DNA of 64,000 nt from Bacteroidota bacterium (GCA_947477885.1 CANJUD010000001.1:172632-236631); one strand, 5' to 3'; positions 42,903 to 52,605 are shown, numbered from the stretch's first letter. Notes: a model not told the origin generated them from the letters alone. Numbers and translations are program-made.

Positions 42903-42910
42903 CAAAGGTA
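42903..42910 (-). promoter_or_regulatory. Bacteroidota -7 box of the LLM oxidoreductase gene
   Basis: On the minus strand TACCTTTG fits TAnnTTTG, 15 bases before the ATG at 42887. The divergent gene at 43030 has no equally clear box. Confidence 0.5.
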
Positions 42911-43029
42911 AGTATAATGCTGCGAAGCTCTAAAAATAGGTTTACAATGTGTTGACAATTAAAATGTTCTATTTTAATCCAAGGTTCACAATTGCGTTTT
43001 AAATTTCGCCATTATAAATTATAATAGCT

Positions 43030-43503
43030 ATGGAATGGAAAAGATTCAATGGTGACAAAATTAAGGGTGATATTATAAGTGAAGTTGAGCAAACCTTAAT
43101 TTCTGAAACTGCTCAGGGCAGTAAGCTGAAAATATGTATTGGCACCGACTCACAGGTAAAAGGCGAGGTGATTGAGTTTGCAACTGTGATAGTTTTTGTA
43201 CGAGAAAAACGGGGAGGTTTTATGTTTATCCGTATGGATAAAAAACGTCAAAAAATGGGAATCAAAGAGCGTATGATTGCCGAAGTAGCGATGTCGATAG
43301 AGATTGCATACAAACTTTGTCAATTATTAGAACGATATCATGTCGACTTAGAGGTTCACGCTGATATCAATACCAACCCATCCTTCAAATCGAACACCGC
43401 ACTAAGCGAAGCTATGGGGTATATATTAAGCATGGGTTTCGTATTCAAAGCCAAGCCCGATGCATTCGCCAGCAGCTATTGTGCGAATAAGATGGTACAT
43501 TAG
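43030..43503 (+). CDS. RNase H-like YkuK family protein
   Basis: 157 residues, DUF458/YkuK family, an RNase H-like fold. CIGTDSQVKGEVIEFATVIV near residue 37 contains the first acidic residue of the fold, and VDLEVHADINTNPSFKSN and KPDAFASSYCANKMVH follow. Members are small cytosolic proteins of unproven nuclease activity. It is a single-gene unit, divergent from the LLM gene. Confidence 0.85.
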   Translation: MEWKRFNGDKIKGDIISEVEQTLISETAQGSKLKICIGTDSQVKGEVIEFATVIVFVREKRGGFMFIRMDKKRQKMGIKERMIAEVAMSIEIAYKLCQLLERYHVDLEVHADINTNPSFKSNTALSEAMGYILSMGFVFKAKPDAFASSYCANKMVH

Positions 43504-43755
43504 CCTCACCCGACATCGCTTTGCTCGTCACCCTCGCCAGAGTGGAGAGGGAATTGAACATCCGTGAAAAATTTACAAATAGGATAGGGATTAAAATATC
43601 GGTGTACTAATAATTGTTTGCAGTATTATATTGGTTGGTCAAGCAAAAAAACTATACAAACTGAGAACCTTGGACTGCACGGTAGTGGTTGGTGAAAACA
43701 CACAACCACAGGCAGGCATCGGCAATCCGGCAACTGATAACTGACAACTCCCCCC
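43504..43755. other. Intergenic repeats before rlmD
   Basis: No gene. 43505-43556 (cctcacccgacatcgctttg, gagaggga) belongs to the same kind of dispersed repeat as the first 42 bases of the window. 43684-43708 is a weak member of the GGTTGGTG hairpin family. Confidence 0.5.
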
Positions 43756-43763
43756 TAACTTTG
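43756..43763 (+). promoter_or_regulatory. Bacteroidota -7 box of rlmD
   Basis: TAACTTTG fits TAnnTTTG and ends 19 bases before the ATG at 43783. Confidence 0.5.
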
Positions 43764-43782
43764 CAGTTCAATTTCAAAACCC

Positions 43783-45201
43783 ATGGGCCGTCGCAGTAAA
43801 AAAATATATATCAACCAAATTTTCGAACAACTAGAAGTGACCAACTCAGGTGGCTTGGGGCAGAGCATAGCCCGTAGGGATAATATGGTAGTATTTATTG
43901 ACAAGGCTGTGCCAGGCGATTTGGTGGATGTGCGAATATATAAAGAAGATAAAAAAGCAGTATGGGGGACAATCACACAAATACATCGTGCATCGCCCAA
44001 TAGGGTAGGGCCTTTCTGCGAACACTTTGCAATTTGTGGTGGATGCAAATGGCAGCAGATGGATTATAATACCCAGCTCAAATACAAGCACCAACAAATA
44101 GTGGATGCGTATGAGCGTACTGGCAAAATTCCTTATAAAGAATTACTGCCAATTATAGCATCGGAGCAAACAAAATATTATAGAAACAAATTGCAATATT
44201 CAACAACGAATAAAGCCTATATGGAAGTGTTCGATAAGAATAATCCGGAGCATTTGGGCAAGCCCGCTTTGGGGTTTCATATACCCAATAAGTTTGACAA
44301 AGTTTTTGATGTGAACCATTGCCATTTAATGCACCCTTTGCACAATGACATGCGGAATTTTTTACGTGATAAAAGTTTGGAACTGGGCTATCCTTTTTAC
44401 GATTTAAGACAAAATACCGGACTGCTGCGTGAGGTAATGTTCCGCAATACGTTGGATGGACAGTGGATGGTATTGGTGATATTTGCCAATGACGATAGAG
44501 CCGCAATAGATACTTTGCTTCCCCTTTTGCAGCAAGCATTTCCGCAGATTAGCTGTTTGTATTATTGTATCAACGAAAAAACAAACGATAGCTATGATGG
44601 TATTGAAATGATATATTATAGTGGCGATAAATTCTTGACCGAAACATTGGGCGATTATAAATTTAAGATCCATCCCAAATCTTTTTTTCAAACCAATCCT
44701 GCCCAAGCTTTAAAATTGTATGAAACTACAAAAGAGTTTGCCAGTTTGCAGGGCGATGAAAATGTATATGATTTATATTCTGGAACGGGCACAATAGGAT
44801 TGTATATTTCTAAATTATGCAAACAAGTAACAGGTATTGAATATGTACAAGAAGCAGTTGATGATGCTTATGAAAATGCGAGCATCAATAAAGTAACGAA
44901 TGCCAAATTTTTTGCTGGCGATATGGTAAAAGTGTTGGATGAAGATTTTGTAGCTGCACATGGCAAACCCGATTTAATTATTACTGACCCACCCCGAGGT
45001 GGCATGCACCCCGATGTGGTGAAAAAGATTTTGGAGTTAGCCCCAAAAAGAATCGTGTATGTGAGTTGCAACCCCGCCACACAAGTTCGTGACCTGGCGT
45101 TGATGCTTGACAAGTATGAGGTTCTGCGGGTTCAACCGGTTGATATGTTTCCGCACACACACCATGTGGAGTGTGTGACAGAGCTAGTATTGAAAGCATA
45201 A
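43783..45201 (+). CDS. rlmD: 23S rRNA (uracil-C5)-methyltransferase, RlmD/RumA type
   Basis: 472 residues. Methylates a uracil of 23S rRNA with SAM. The N-terminal TRAM domain covers about residues 10-70, the Fe-S cluster Cys set is in CEHFAICGGCKWQ, and the Rossmann methyltransferase domain has DLYSGTGTIGLYIS (SAM motif I), IITDPPRGGMHPDV and the nucleophile Cys in VYVSCNPATQVRDL. In Bacteroidota a single RlmD-like enzyme usually covers the site. Whether it acts at U1939 or U747 cannot be read from sequence. Confidence 0.93.
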   Translation: MGRRSKKIYINQIFEQLEVTNSGGLGQSIARRDNMVVFIDKAVPGDLVDVRIYKEDKKAVWGTITQIHRASPNRVGPFCEHFAICGGCKWQQMDYNTQLKYKHQQIVDAYERTGKIPYKELLPIIASEQTKYYRNKLQYSTTNKAYMEVFDKNNPEHLGKPALGFHIPNKFDKVFDVNHCHLMHPLHNDMRNFLRDKSLELGYPFYDLRQNTGLLREVMFRNTLDGQWMVLVIFANDDRAAIDTLLPLLQQAFPQISCLYYCINEKTNDSYDGIEMIYYSGDKFLTETLGDYKFKIHPKSFFQTNPAQALKLYETTKEFASLQGDENVYDLYSGTGTIGLYISKLCKQVTGIEYVQEAVDDAYENASINKVTNAKFFAGDMVKVLDEDFVAAHGKPDLIITDPPRGGMHPDVVKKILELAPKRIVYVSCNPATQVRDLALMLDKYEVLRVQPVDMFPHTHHVECVTELVLKA

Positions 45202-45282
45202 AAATATTTTTTTTGCAGGCAACTAAAATTGTCAATATAAAGTCATTAATTTGCACAACTTTTAAATCAATAAAAAATTAAT

Positions 45283-46158
45283 ATGAAAAAAATCTACATT
45301 ATCCCATTAGTAGTGCTTGCTTGGTTTAGCTTCAGCATAATGGAAGTAATTTCGCATGAGACACAAAAAGCTGATAGTTTGGGTGAAACAGGAGCCCCCG
45401 GCGAGGGTGTTTGCACCGACTGCCATAGCGGCCGCCAAATAAACAGCGGACAAGGCATTGTAACATTTACCTTAGGTACTAATGGTGACAATAGGTATTT
45501 CAATGATGCACTTGGAGTTGACAATGCAATAGACCTTACCATTACTATATCTGGTAAACGCAAATTTGGTTTTGAAACCACAGCTTTAGATAAAAATAAT
45601 AAAGCAGTGGGGCATTTTTGGGCACCCAATAATTTAGTTGATTCAGGATTTAAAATGATAGGTGGTAAACCCCGCTACTATGGATATCAAGATGGTGCAA
45701 ATGGAGCGGTTTTCGCAAATGCAGGCGGTGGCCAATGGAGACTTATGTGGCAGTGCCCACTCAATTATACCGACCCCGTTCATTTTTATACAGCCTATAA
45801 TGAAACCAACGAAGATGGAACCACCGATGGCGATTGTATCTATACCCGCCACGATACTGCTTTCCCTGACCCTACAGTTGTGATAGCAATGGCTAAAAAG
45901 AACCCTGCTTCGTTCAATGCATTTGTAACAGCCAATCACAAAATACAGGTAGCCTTTGAACCTACAACAACCCTAAATGTAATGGTTGATTTATATAATA
46001 TGGATGGTCAAAAAGTTCAGAACTTAATGAACAAAGAATTGAAACCAGGAGCAATGGAACAAACTGTAGATATGCCCGCTAATATGGCCGCAGGTATTTA
46101 TTTGATTAGCTGCGAGACCAATGGGACTAGGTTTGTGAAGAAGGTTTTCATTAATTAA
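45283..46158 (+). CDS. Type IX-secreted protein with choice-of-anchor V domain and CxxCH motif
   Basis: 291 residues. A signal peptide (MKKIYIIPLVVLAWFSFSIM) is followed by GVCTDCHSG near residue 46, a CxxCH haem c motif typical of choice-of-anchor V/reelin-like exported proteins, then a beta-rich domain with MWQCPLNYTDPVHFYTAY. The last 75 residues form a type A sorting domain (LYNMDGQKVQNLMNKELKPG, then GIYLISCETNGTRFVKKVFI). It would cross the outer membrane through the SprA system and be anchored or released. A weak -7 box (ttaatttg) lies at 45247-45254. Confidence 0.85.
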   Translation: MKKIYIIPLVVLAWFSFSIMEVISHETQKADSLGETGAPGEGVCTDCHSGRQINSGQGIVTFTLGTNGDNRYFNDALGVDNAIDLTITISGKRKFGFETTALDKNNKAVGHFWAPNNLVDSGFKMIGGKPRYYGYQDGANGAVFANAGGGQWRLMWQCPLNYTDPVHFYTAYNETNEDGTTDGDCIYTRHDTAFPDPTVVIAMAKKNPASFNAFVTANHKIQVAFEPTTTLNVMVDLYNMDGQKVQNLMNKELKPGAMEQTVDMPANMAAGIYLISCETNGTRFVKKVFIN

Positions 46159-46181
46159 ATTCAAGTTTGAAATAGCTTGTT

Positions 46182-46255
46182 TTGATTTAAGAACAAGGAT
46201 TGCCGAAGCGGCGAACAGGGTTTAACGAATAGCGATTTTAGAAGTAAAAAATCAA
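46182..46255. repeat. TTAAGAACAAGGATT dispersed repeat
   Basis: Begins tgatttaagaacaaggatt and ends with gcgattttagaagtaaaaa; the middle carries an extra gccgaagcggcgaacagggt segment that other copies lack. Related copies are at 13736, 15418 and 52342. Confidence 0.65.
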
Positions 46256-46267
46256 ATAAGAATATAA

Positions 46268-46297
46268 AACCAGTCAAAAAATGGCTGGTTTTTTTTA
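46268..46297 (+). terminator. Terminator of the choice-of-anchor V protein gene
   Basis: AACCAGTC pairs with GGCTGGTT (one G-U) around an A-rich loop and is followed by a T run. Confidence 0.85.
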
Positions 46298-46326
46298 TTC
46301 CAATTATTATATAATAAATACACAAA

Positions 46327-47121
46327 ATGGAATTAGAAAACATACATCAGCACATACAAGAACTTGTGATTGATACTGGGAAATTTATTAGGAGCGAAGG
46401 ACTCAATTTTGATATGGAAGTGGTTGAAACAAAAAGCTTCAACCAACTAGTATCATACGTAGATAAAACTGCTGAAGAAAAATTGGTGAAAGGACTTTTA
46501 AATATATTACCTGAGGCAGGTTTTATTACAGAAGAAAAAACTATAAACCTCAAAGGCGAACGATATAATTTTGTGATAGACCCATTGGATGGCACCACAA
46601 ATTTTTGCCACGGATTGCCTGTGTTTAGTGTGAGTGTGGGTTTGCTCGATGGTGATGAATTGGTAGCAGGATATGTATATGATGTTTGTCAAGATTGGTT
46701 GTTCCATGGTTACCAAGGTGGCCAAGCTATGTTGAATAATGAGTTAATGAAGGTGTCAAAAACTAAAACCATGGAAGGTTCGCTAATGGCAACCGGTTTT
46801 CCGTATTACGATTTTGTGCAGATGCCACAATATATAGAAGTGCTAAAAGTACTGATGAAAGAAACCCACGGCCTGCGAAGAATGGGTAGTGCAGCAATTG
46901 ATTTAGTATATACGGCTTGTGGCAAATTCGATGGATTTTTTGAGTATGGATTACAGCCTTGGGATGTGGCTGCGGGTGCTTTTTTGGTAAAGCTTGCTGG
47001 TGGCAAAGTAGCTGATTTTAAAGGCGGAGACGATTACCTTTTTGGCAAAACTATAATTGCAGGAAATCCAGAAATATTTGATAGTTTAACAAAATTGATT
47101 GAAGAAAAATTTGAAGGGTAA
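46327..47121 (+). CDS. suhB: Inositol monophosphatase family protein
   Basis: 264 residues. The FIG-superfamily metal site is complete: GFITEEKT (Glu pair) near residue 68, DPLDGTTNFCHG near 85-96, and WDVAAGAFLVKLAGG near 212. The enzyme hydrolyses inositol-1-phosphate or similar sugar phosphates; SuhB of E. coli also acts in rRNA transcription. The exact role here is not determinable. It is followed by the CATTGCGAG palindrome. Confidence 0.92.
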   Translation: MELENIHQHIQELVIDTGKFIRSEGLNFDMEVVETKSFNQLVSYVDKTAEEKLVKGLLNILPEAGFITEEKTINLKGERYNFVIDPLDGTTNFCHGLPVFSVSVGLLDGDELVAGYVYDVCQDWLFHGYQGGQAMLNNELMKVSKTKTMEGSLMATGFPYYDFVQMPQYIEVLKVLMKETHGLRRMGSAAIDLVYTACGKFDGFFEYGLQPWDVAAGAFLVKLAGGKVADFKGGDDYLFGKTIIAGNPEIFDSLTKLIEEKFEG

Positions 47122-47129
47122 ATGAGCTT

Positions 47130-47242
47130 GTCATTGCGAGGAGCAGAAGGGTTGGCATGTGTGGGTTGGGCGACGCGGCAATCTCTACCCTAGTATTGCA
47201 CTCCATTGGAGATTGCTTTGTCGGAAGCCTTCTCGCAATGAC
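47130..47242. repeat. GTCATTGCGAG palindromic repeat
   Basis: Perfect 11 bp arms 47130-47140 and 47232-47242. Inside are gcgacgcggcaatctc and gagattgctttgtcgg, also inversely related. This is a widespread bacterial intergenic repeat type; a second partial copy is at 50955-51003. Confidence 0.8.
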
Positions 47243-47257
47243 GGTATAATAATTACT

Positions 47258-49171
47258 CTACTTGCTCACCACCAGTTTCTGCGTATTCAAATTCTGCAAT
47301 TTTCCATTTACTATATGTATATAATATACACCATTGGGCAAGGTAGATGTTTCAATTACAAAAGAATACTTACCTTCTGGAAGCATTGTATTGCTTAATG
47401 TTTTTAGCCATTTACCTTCCGCATCATATACATCAATTTTGATTTTTTCAGAACGTTTAATACTAAAATCTAAATTGGCAAATTCAACACCAACAGGGTT
47501 GGGATATATCGTTGTATTTAATGCGGGCTCAATAGGTTTTTCTACACTATTTGGATTGCAATAAACTAAACGGGTGTTCCAGTTTGCATAATCACCAAAT
47601 ACGTTAGCACCTGAAATTCTTTTTTGAGCATATGAGGTATGGGTAACCGCAGCAGGGCAATAGTTCCCATTCCATCGGCACACTCCTGTATAGTCGCCCC
47701 AGCGTTCATCGTTTTGAGAGAGCGTGGTATTATAATACCAATCGCCTGCTTTTATAAGTGTGGGGGCTGCCCAAGATAAATCTTGTTCGACAGTCGTATA
47801 ATAGCATGAGGGATACATTTTATTGGAAGTGGCTAAAAAAGTCACCACCAAAGTATTGTCCCAATCGCCAAAGCCTATAGAGGCAATATTGGGGAAACCA
47901 AAACTGGTTTGATAACCAGATAAGGTGGTTGAGTCAATCTTCCCTGTTTTTGTATTGAAACGACCGACTATGATACTAGATACTCCTTTGGTTGACAAAT
48001 CGCCATGAAAGCAAAAGAATATATAGTTTTTCAAAATGAGTGCACCTAGAATACGGCAGTCGTTGTTGAGCAATTGTTTTTGGTTGGGTGAGCCTTTCAT
48101 TAGGGTATTAAAGGGCACATTATAATTAAAATTTGTATTATACTGTGATACTTGAAAAACTGCCTTGCCTGAGTTAAGCGAATCGGTTATTTGGCTGATA
48201 TCAATTTCATTGCCGCCCCCTTTGATGCTATTTACAAAGTACAAACCTGGGCCATACAAAGCTTGGCCATGGCTTACAGGATATAACGAAAATAAAGGAT
48301 CTTGAAACTGAGTTTCCAAAGTATCATATATTTTATATTTTAATTTGGCTGCAGCATTATATCCGTTGTGTTTGGATATCTGTAAAATCACAGAATTTTT
48401 GCTTGCACCTGCGTCAGTAAATTTGTTGCCGCATATATATAAATCGTTTTGCGAAATTCCTATATTGGGGAAATCGAACCACACATTTTGGCTGTTGATG
48501 TTGCCACTTAAATGATATATATTCCATTTATCTGTTGGGTCGCCGCTACTTGAGAAAGCTATAACTACTTTTGAAGTAGTTGATTGTTTCCCCTCTAGAA
48601 ATACCAAAATAAAACGGTCGTAAACATAATCATATAATACTTTTGGGTCGTATGAAAAAGTACCTGTTATATCTTTTGAAAATGAGGGCAATGTGTAAGT
48701 TCTAATTCGGGCATTACTCTTATCATAAAAATTAACAGTTGAATTAGCTGCTGCAACCACAAAACCTGCTTTGGAAACAGCTATAGTATTATCGCTTGGG
48801 CTGCCACCGTCGTAAGTGCACCCATCGAAATTTGATTCCATGGTGGCAGTAGTTGTCGCATTGGTTTTGTATGAAGTATTCAAATCAATCCCCACATCAG
48901 GGCCAGGATTTTGCGTGCTTTGTTTGCGACGTTTGTCAATAATTTTTTCGAGTTCTGGGTCATCCTCTTCTAGGTTTCTTTGTATGATAGCAATATTCCA
49001 AATACCCGTATCATTTTTCGGGTCGAAAACATGCCCTGATACCGACTGCAAAGTTTCGCTACCGATACAAATAGTTTTTGCGTTGGGTAATATATCCATT
49101 TGCGACATAGCATTCTTTGTAAGCATTAAAAGACATATAGTAATGCTGAGCGTGTATATTTTCAATTTCAT
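47258..49171 (-). CDS. Large type IX-secreted surface protein
   Basis: 637 residues from ATG 49171 (MKLKIYTLSITICLLMLTKNAMSQ signal; the first in-frame ATG at 49192 would add seven polar residues before it). The body reads as a beta-propeller-like exported protein (GCTYDGGSPSDNTIAVSKAG, with repeated FNTKTGKI/YDYVYDRFILVFL strands). The C-terminal 80 residues are a type A sorting domain (TTIYPNPVGVEFANLDFSIK, then YYIHIVNGKLQNLNTQKLVV). Its role on the surface is unknown. Confidence 0.85.
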   Translation of the reverse strand: MKLKIYTLSITICLLMLTKNAMSQMDILPNAKTICIGSETLQSVSGHVFDPKNDTGIWNIAIIQRNLEEDDPELEKIIDKRRKQSTQNPGPDVGIDLNTSYKTNATTTATMESNFDGCTYDGGSPSDNTIAVSKAGFVVAAANSTVNFYDKSNARIRTYTLPSFSKDITGTFSYDPKVLYDYVYDRFILVFLEGKQSTTSKVVIAFSSSGDPTDKWNIYHLSGNINSQNVWFDFPNIGISQNDLYICGNKFTDAGASKNSVILQISKHNGYNAAAKLKYKIYDTLETQFQDPLFSLYPVSHGQALYGPGLYFVNSIKGGGNEIDISQITDSLNSGKAVFQVSQYNTNFNYNVPFNTLMKGSPNQKQLLNNDCRILGALILKNYIFFCFHGDLSTKGVSSIIVGRFNTKTGKIDSTTLSGYQTSFGFPNIASIGFGDWDNTLVVTFLATSNKMYPSCYYTTVEQDLSWAAPTLIKAGDWYYNTTLSQNDERWGDYTGVCRWNGNYCPAAVTHTSYAQKRISGANVFGDYANWNTRLVYCNPNSVEKPIEPALNTTIYPNPVGVEFANLDFSIKRSEKIKIDVYDAEGKWLKTLSNTMLPEGKYSFVIETSTLPNGVYYIHIVNGKLQNLNTQKLVVSK

Positions 49172-49233
49172 AAAATGGGTGTAAAGGTACAAAATATTAT
49201 TGAAAGGGCGAAAAGGCCTGCATCACATTTCTG

Positions 49234-50865
49234 TCAAACAATACTCTGTAAAAGCTTGTCAGTGTAAGGCGATTTGGGATTATTGAAAATATCTTCCGTT
49301 TTGCCATAGTCTTCTATTTGCCCTTTTTGTAATACCAAGGTTTGATGCCCCATAAAGCGAGCTACGCTCAAATCGTGGGTGATGAACAAGTATGATAGTC
49401 CTAACTCGTCTTGTAAATCTTTGAGCAGATTGAGTACACGTGCCTGTACAGAAACATCGAGTGCGGCCACGCTTTCATCGCATACAATAAATTGCGGATT
49501 GAGTGCCAATGCTCGAGCAATGCAGACTCTTTGTCTTTGCCCCCCACTTAACTGATGAGGGTAACGATTTGCAAAATCAGTCGGCAATCCAACTTTATCG
49601 AGCAAATAAGCTACTTTGTCTTTTGTCTTTATACTTTTGTCTTGATAAATCTCGAAAGGTTCGCCTATAATATCTCCAATTTTATGTTTGGGATTGAGCG
49701 AAGAATACGGATCTTGGAAAACCATTTGTATATGTCTGCGATAATTTCTGTATTGTTTATCATTTAGCTTGGCAAGGTCGGTATTGTTATATAATATTTC
49801 ACCTGAGGAGGGTTTAATTAATCCCAACAGCATTCTACCCAAAGTCGATTTGCCTGATCCGCTTTCGCCCACTACACAAAGGGTTTGGCCTTTATATATA
49901 GTGAAACTCACATCGTTCACTGCACGAAATTCCTGTGATTTGGCAAATAGTTTTTTACTCGGAAGTTTATAGGTTTTATACAGTGATTTTGCTTCCAATA
50001 ATATTTCATTCTGGGTATTATATATAATAGTTTTTGGTATAACAGCTTCTCCCAAAATAGGTAGTCGATTACTATGATAGTTTTTCGATGGACGGCAATT
50101 GATTAAATTTATAGTATATGGATTTTGCGGATTGTTGAATACCGATTTCATTTCGCCTCGTTCTATTATTTCACCAGCTTTCATCACCAACACTTTTTGT
50201 GCTAAGTGGTTCACCAAGTTCAAATCGTGACTGATGAAGATGAGCGACATGTTGCGGTCTTTCACCAGTTTTAATAATAAATCCACCACTGTTTTTTGCA
50301 CCGTTACATCCAGTGCAGTAGTAGGCTCATCGGCGATTAATAATTGGGGGTTCGATGATAGTGCCATCGCAATCATTACACGTTGTCTTTGTCCACCACT
50401 CAATTGGTGCGGGTACGATTGCCACATTCTTTCCGGGTCGGGTAATTGTACTTCTTCAAAAAGTTTGATGGTAGCAGCTTTCGATTCTGTATTTTTTTTA
50501 CCCAAATGTTTTTTGATTCCCTCGGCCACTTGCCAACCACAGGTATATGCAGGGTTCAGCGAACTCATAGGTTCCTGAAAAACAAAACCAATTTGTTTTC
50601 CTCTTATATGTTCTAATTGTTTTTCGGATAATTTTAATAAATCTAGAGTTTTTCCTTCGGCATTAGTATATAATGCTTCACCAGAAATTGTAGTGGTATG
50701 CTTGTCTAATAATTTTAATAATGAAAAACAAGTAATCGATTTTCCAGAACCGCTCTCGCCTACTACGCCAAGTATTTCGCCACGCCCCACTTCAAAAGAT
50801 ATATAATTAACCGCAGCGGAATCTTGGCCTGCAAATGTGATACTGAGATTTTTTACGCGGAGCAT
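49234..50865 (-). CDS. Fused two-domain oligopeptide ABC transporter ATPase (DppDF/YejF-like)
   Basis: 543 residues containing two ABC ATPase domains in one chain (about residues 1-255 and 280-543). Each has Walker A GESGSGKS, the signature LSGGQRQR and a Walker B strand (LLIADEPTT and FIVCDESVA). Each is of the Dpp/Opp type, with the oligopeptide-type insert after the first half ([16 protein letters not shown]). It would drive import of peptides or nickel-like substrates. The membrane permeases and binding protein are not in the window, so it must pair with a distant transporter. Confidence 0.93.
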   Translation of the reverse strand: MLRVKNLSITFAGQDSAAVNYISFEVGRGEILGVVGESGSGKSITCFSLLKLLDKHTTTISGEALYTNAEGKTLDLLKLSEKQLEHIRGKQIGFVFQEPMSSLNPAYTCGWQVAEGIKKHLGKKNTESKAATIKLFEEVQLPDPERMWQSYPHQLSGGQRQRVMIAMALSSNPQLLIADEPTTALDVTVQKTVVDLLLKLVKDRNMSLIFISHDLNLVNHLAQKVLVMKAGEIIERGEMKSVFNNPQNPYTINLINCRPSKNYHSNRLPILGEAVIPKTIIYNTQNEILLEAKSLYKTYKLPSKKLFAKSQEFRAVNDVSFTIYKGQTLCVVGESGSGKSTLGRMLLGLIKPSSGEILYNNTDLAKLNDKQYRNYRRHIQMVFQDPYSSLNPKHKIGDIIGEPFEIYQDKSIKTKDKVAYLLDKVGLPTDFANRYPHQLSGGQRQRVCIARALALNPQFIVCDESVAALDVSVQARVLNLLKDLQDELGLSYLFITHDLSVARFMGHQTLVLQKGQIEDYGKTEDIFNNPKSPYTDKLLQSIV

Positions 50866-50954
50866 GTATTATATATAATATTTTTTCAATTTTTCGATGT
50901 CATGTTGTCAGAATAGTTATCGAGATTATCGAAATAATATTCGTATATATTTTA

Positions 50955-51003
50955 TGAGATTGCTTCGTCGCCCCGAATAAGATTCGGGGTCCTTGCAATG
51001 GCG
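50955..51003. repeat. Partial copy of the ATTGC repeat with a CCCCGAAT hairpin
   Basis: Carries gagattgcttcgtcg and ccttgcaatg, related to 47130-47242, around a perfect 8 bp hairpin (50971-50978 with 50982-50989). It lies between serS and the ABC ATPase gene. Confidence 0.65.
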
Positions 51004-51014
51004 GTAATGTATCA

Positions 51015-52280
51015 TCATATACTTTCAAAACCCAAATACGGATGTAATACTTTGGGAAGATTAATACCTTCGGGTGTTTGGTTGTTTTCTAATAATGCTG
51101 CCACAATTCTGGGCAATGCCAATGCTGAGCCATTAAGCGTGTGGGCCAATTTTGTTTTTCCATCACTTTTATATCTTAGCTTCAATCTGTTGCTCTGGAA
51201 CGATTCAAAATTTGAAACTGAGCTTACTTCCAACCAGCGTTGTTGTGCAGCACTCCACACTTCCATATCATAAGTTAATGCCGATGCAAAACTCATATCG
51301 CCTCCGCATAAACGAAGCACACGGTAGGGGAGTTCTAGTTTTTGCAAAAGACTTTGCACATAGGTACTCATTTGTTCCAATATTTCATAGCTTTTATCAG
51401 GGTGGGCAATCTGTACAATCTCCACTTTATCGAATTGGTGCAAGCGATTAAGCCCACGTACATGTGCACCCCAACTGCCCGCTTCTCTGCGGAAACAAGG
51501 TGTATATCCCACATTCTTTATCGGTAAATCTTCTTCACGCACAATCACATCTCTATATAAGTTTGTGATAGGCACTTCGGCAGTCGGAATACAATACAAA
51601 TTATCGGCAGGCATATAATACATCTGCCCTTCCTTGTCAGGCAATTGGCCTGTGCCGTAGCCGGAATCTTCATTCACCAAAATAGGTGGTTGAATCTCAG
51701 TAAAACCCTGCTTCAATGCTTCATCCAAAAAGAAATTAATAAGTGCACGTTGAAGTCTTGCACCTTTGCCTTTATATACAGGGAATCCCGCACCAGTTAT
51801 TTTGTTTCCGAGTTCAAAATCTATGATATCATATTGTGTAATTAAATCCCAGTGCGGCTTTGCACCATCATACAATACTTTGATTTCGCCGTGTTGTAAT
51901 ACCACTTCATTTTCTTCAGGCGTTTTCCCTACGGGTACAGTGCTGTGGGGCAGGTTGGGCAGTTGCAACATCATTTGTTGCTGCTCATCTTCCAATGTTT
52001 TTAATTCTTCTTCTAGCGATTTATTTTGGTCTTTAATTTCCAAGGTTCGGGCTCGCATTCCTTCGGCTTCGTCTTTCTGCCCAGCCTTCATTAGGTCGCC
52101 AACTTGTTTAGAAAGTTTATTAATCTCGCTCAGGTTTTCTTCCAATATGCCTTGGCACTTGCGGCGTTTTTCATCCGTATTTATAATATCATCAACTAGC
52201 TCAGGCTGTTTGAAGTTTTTCTTGGCAAGGCCCGCCAATACTAGTTCTTTTTGATCTCGTAATATTTGTATTTGTAACAT
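51015..52280 (-). CDS. serS: Seryl-tRNA synthetase
   Basis: 421 residues from ATG 52280 (MLQIQILRDQKELVLAGLAK); an earlier ATG at 52334 lies upstream of the promoter box and is rejected. The N-terminal antiparallel coiled-coil arm spans about residues 30-105, followed by the class II core: TFTEIQPP-type motif 1, FRREAGSWGAHVRGLNRLHQ (motif 2) near 262-282, and LNGSALALPRIVAALLEN (motif 3) near 385. Charges tRNA-Ser. Confidence 0.97.
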   Translation of the reverse strand: MLQIQILRDQKELVLAGLAKKNFKQPELVDDIINTDEKRRKCQGILEENLSEINKLSKQVGDLMKAGQKDEAEGMRARTLEIKDQNKSLEEELKTLEDEQQQMMLQLPNLPHSTVPVGKTPEENEVVLQHGEIKVLYDGAKPHWDLITQYDIIDFELGNKITGAGFPVYKGKGARLQRALINFFLDEALKQGFTEIQPPILVNEDSGYGTGQLPDKEGQMYYMPADNLYCIPTAEVPITNLYRDVIVREEDLPIKNVGYTPCFRREAGSWGAHVRGLNRLHQFDKVEIVQIAHPDKSYEILEQMSTYVQSLLQKLELPYRVLRLCGGDMSFASALTYDMEVWSAAQQRWLEVSSVSNFESFQSNRLKLRYKSDGKTKLAHTLNGSALALPRIVAALLENNQTPEGINLPKVLHPYLGFESI

Positions 52281-52301
52281 ATAGTGTTGGGTTTTGGGGT
52301 G

Positions 52302-52309
52302 CAAAGATA
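52302..52309 (-). promoter_or_regulatory. Bacteroidota -7 box of serS
   Basis: On the minus strand TATCTTTG fits TAnnTTTG, 21 bases before the chosen ATG at 52280. It argues against the longer reading frame start at 52334. Confidence 0.55.
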
Positions 52310-52341
52310 ATTGCGGGAATGTTGCCACATGCAAGTTAAAA

Positions 52342-52379
52342 ATGATTTAAGAACAAGGATTAACGATTTGTGATTTATG
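52342..52379. repeat. TTAAGAACAAGGATTAACG dispersed repeat
   Basis: Reads tgatttaagaacaaggatta then acgatttgtgatttatgat; the cleanest copy of the family also seen at 13736, 15418 and 46182. Its right end supplies the first codons of the small frame at 52377. Confidence 0.7.
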
Positions 52380-52586
52380 ATGTTTGTCGAGTCAATTTAT
52401 CATTTTTCCCAACTGGGAAAAATGATAGATTTGGCAAAAGGAGCGGTATGGGATATTGGAGATATACATCTGACAAGATACGCATGCTATTTAGTTGTAC
52501 AAAACGCAGACCCAACGAAAGAAGTTGTAGCATTGGGGCAAACCTATTTTGCTATACAAACAAGGAAGCAGGTGATGTTGAATTAA
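52377..52586 (+). CDS. Small hypothetical protein, doubtful
   Basis: 69 residues (MMFVESIYHFSQLGKMIDLA..., ending ALGQTYFAIQTRKQVMLN). Composition and codon use look protein-like, with a hydrophobic/charged mix, but there is no signal or motif. It lies between two interspersed repeats with no promoter box in sight, so it may be a gene fragment. Low confidence. Confidence 0.3.
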   Translation: MMFVESIYHFSQLGKMIDLAKGAVWDIGDIHLTRYACYLVVQNADPTKEVVALGQTYFAIQTRKQVMLN

Positions 52587-52605
52587 ACTAAAATTCCATT
52601 AAGGT

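Noticed and set aside
52370-52591. 73-residue frame overlapping the small gene at 52377
   Set aside because: It is the shifted shadow of the 69-residue frame and even less protein-like.
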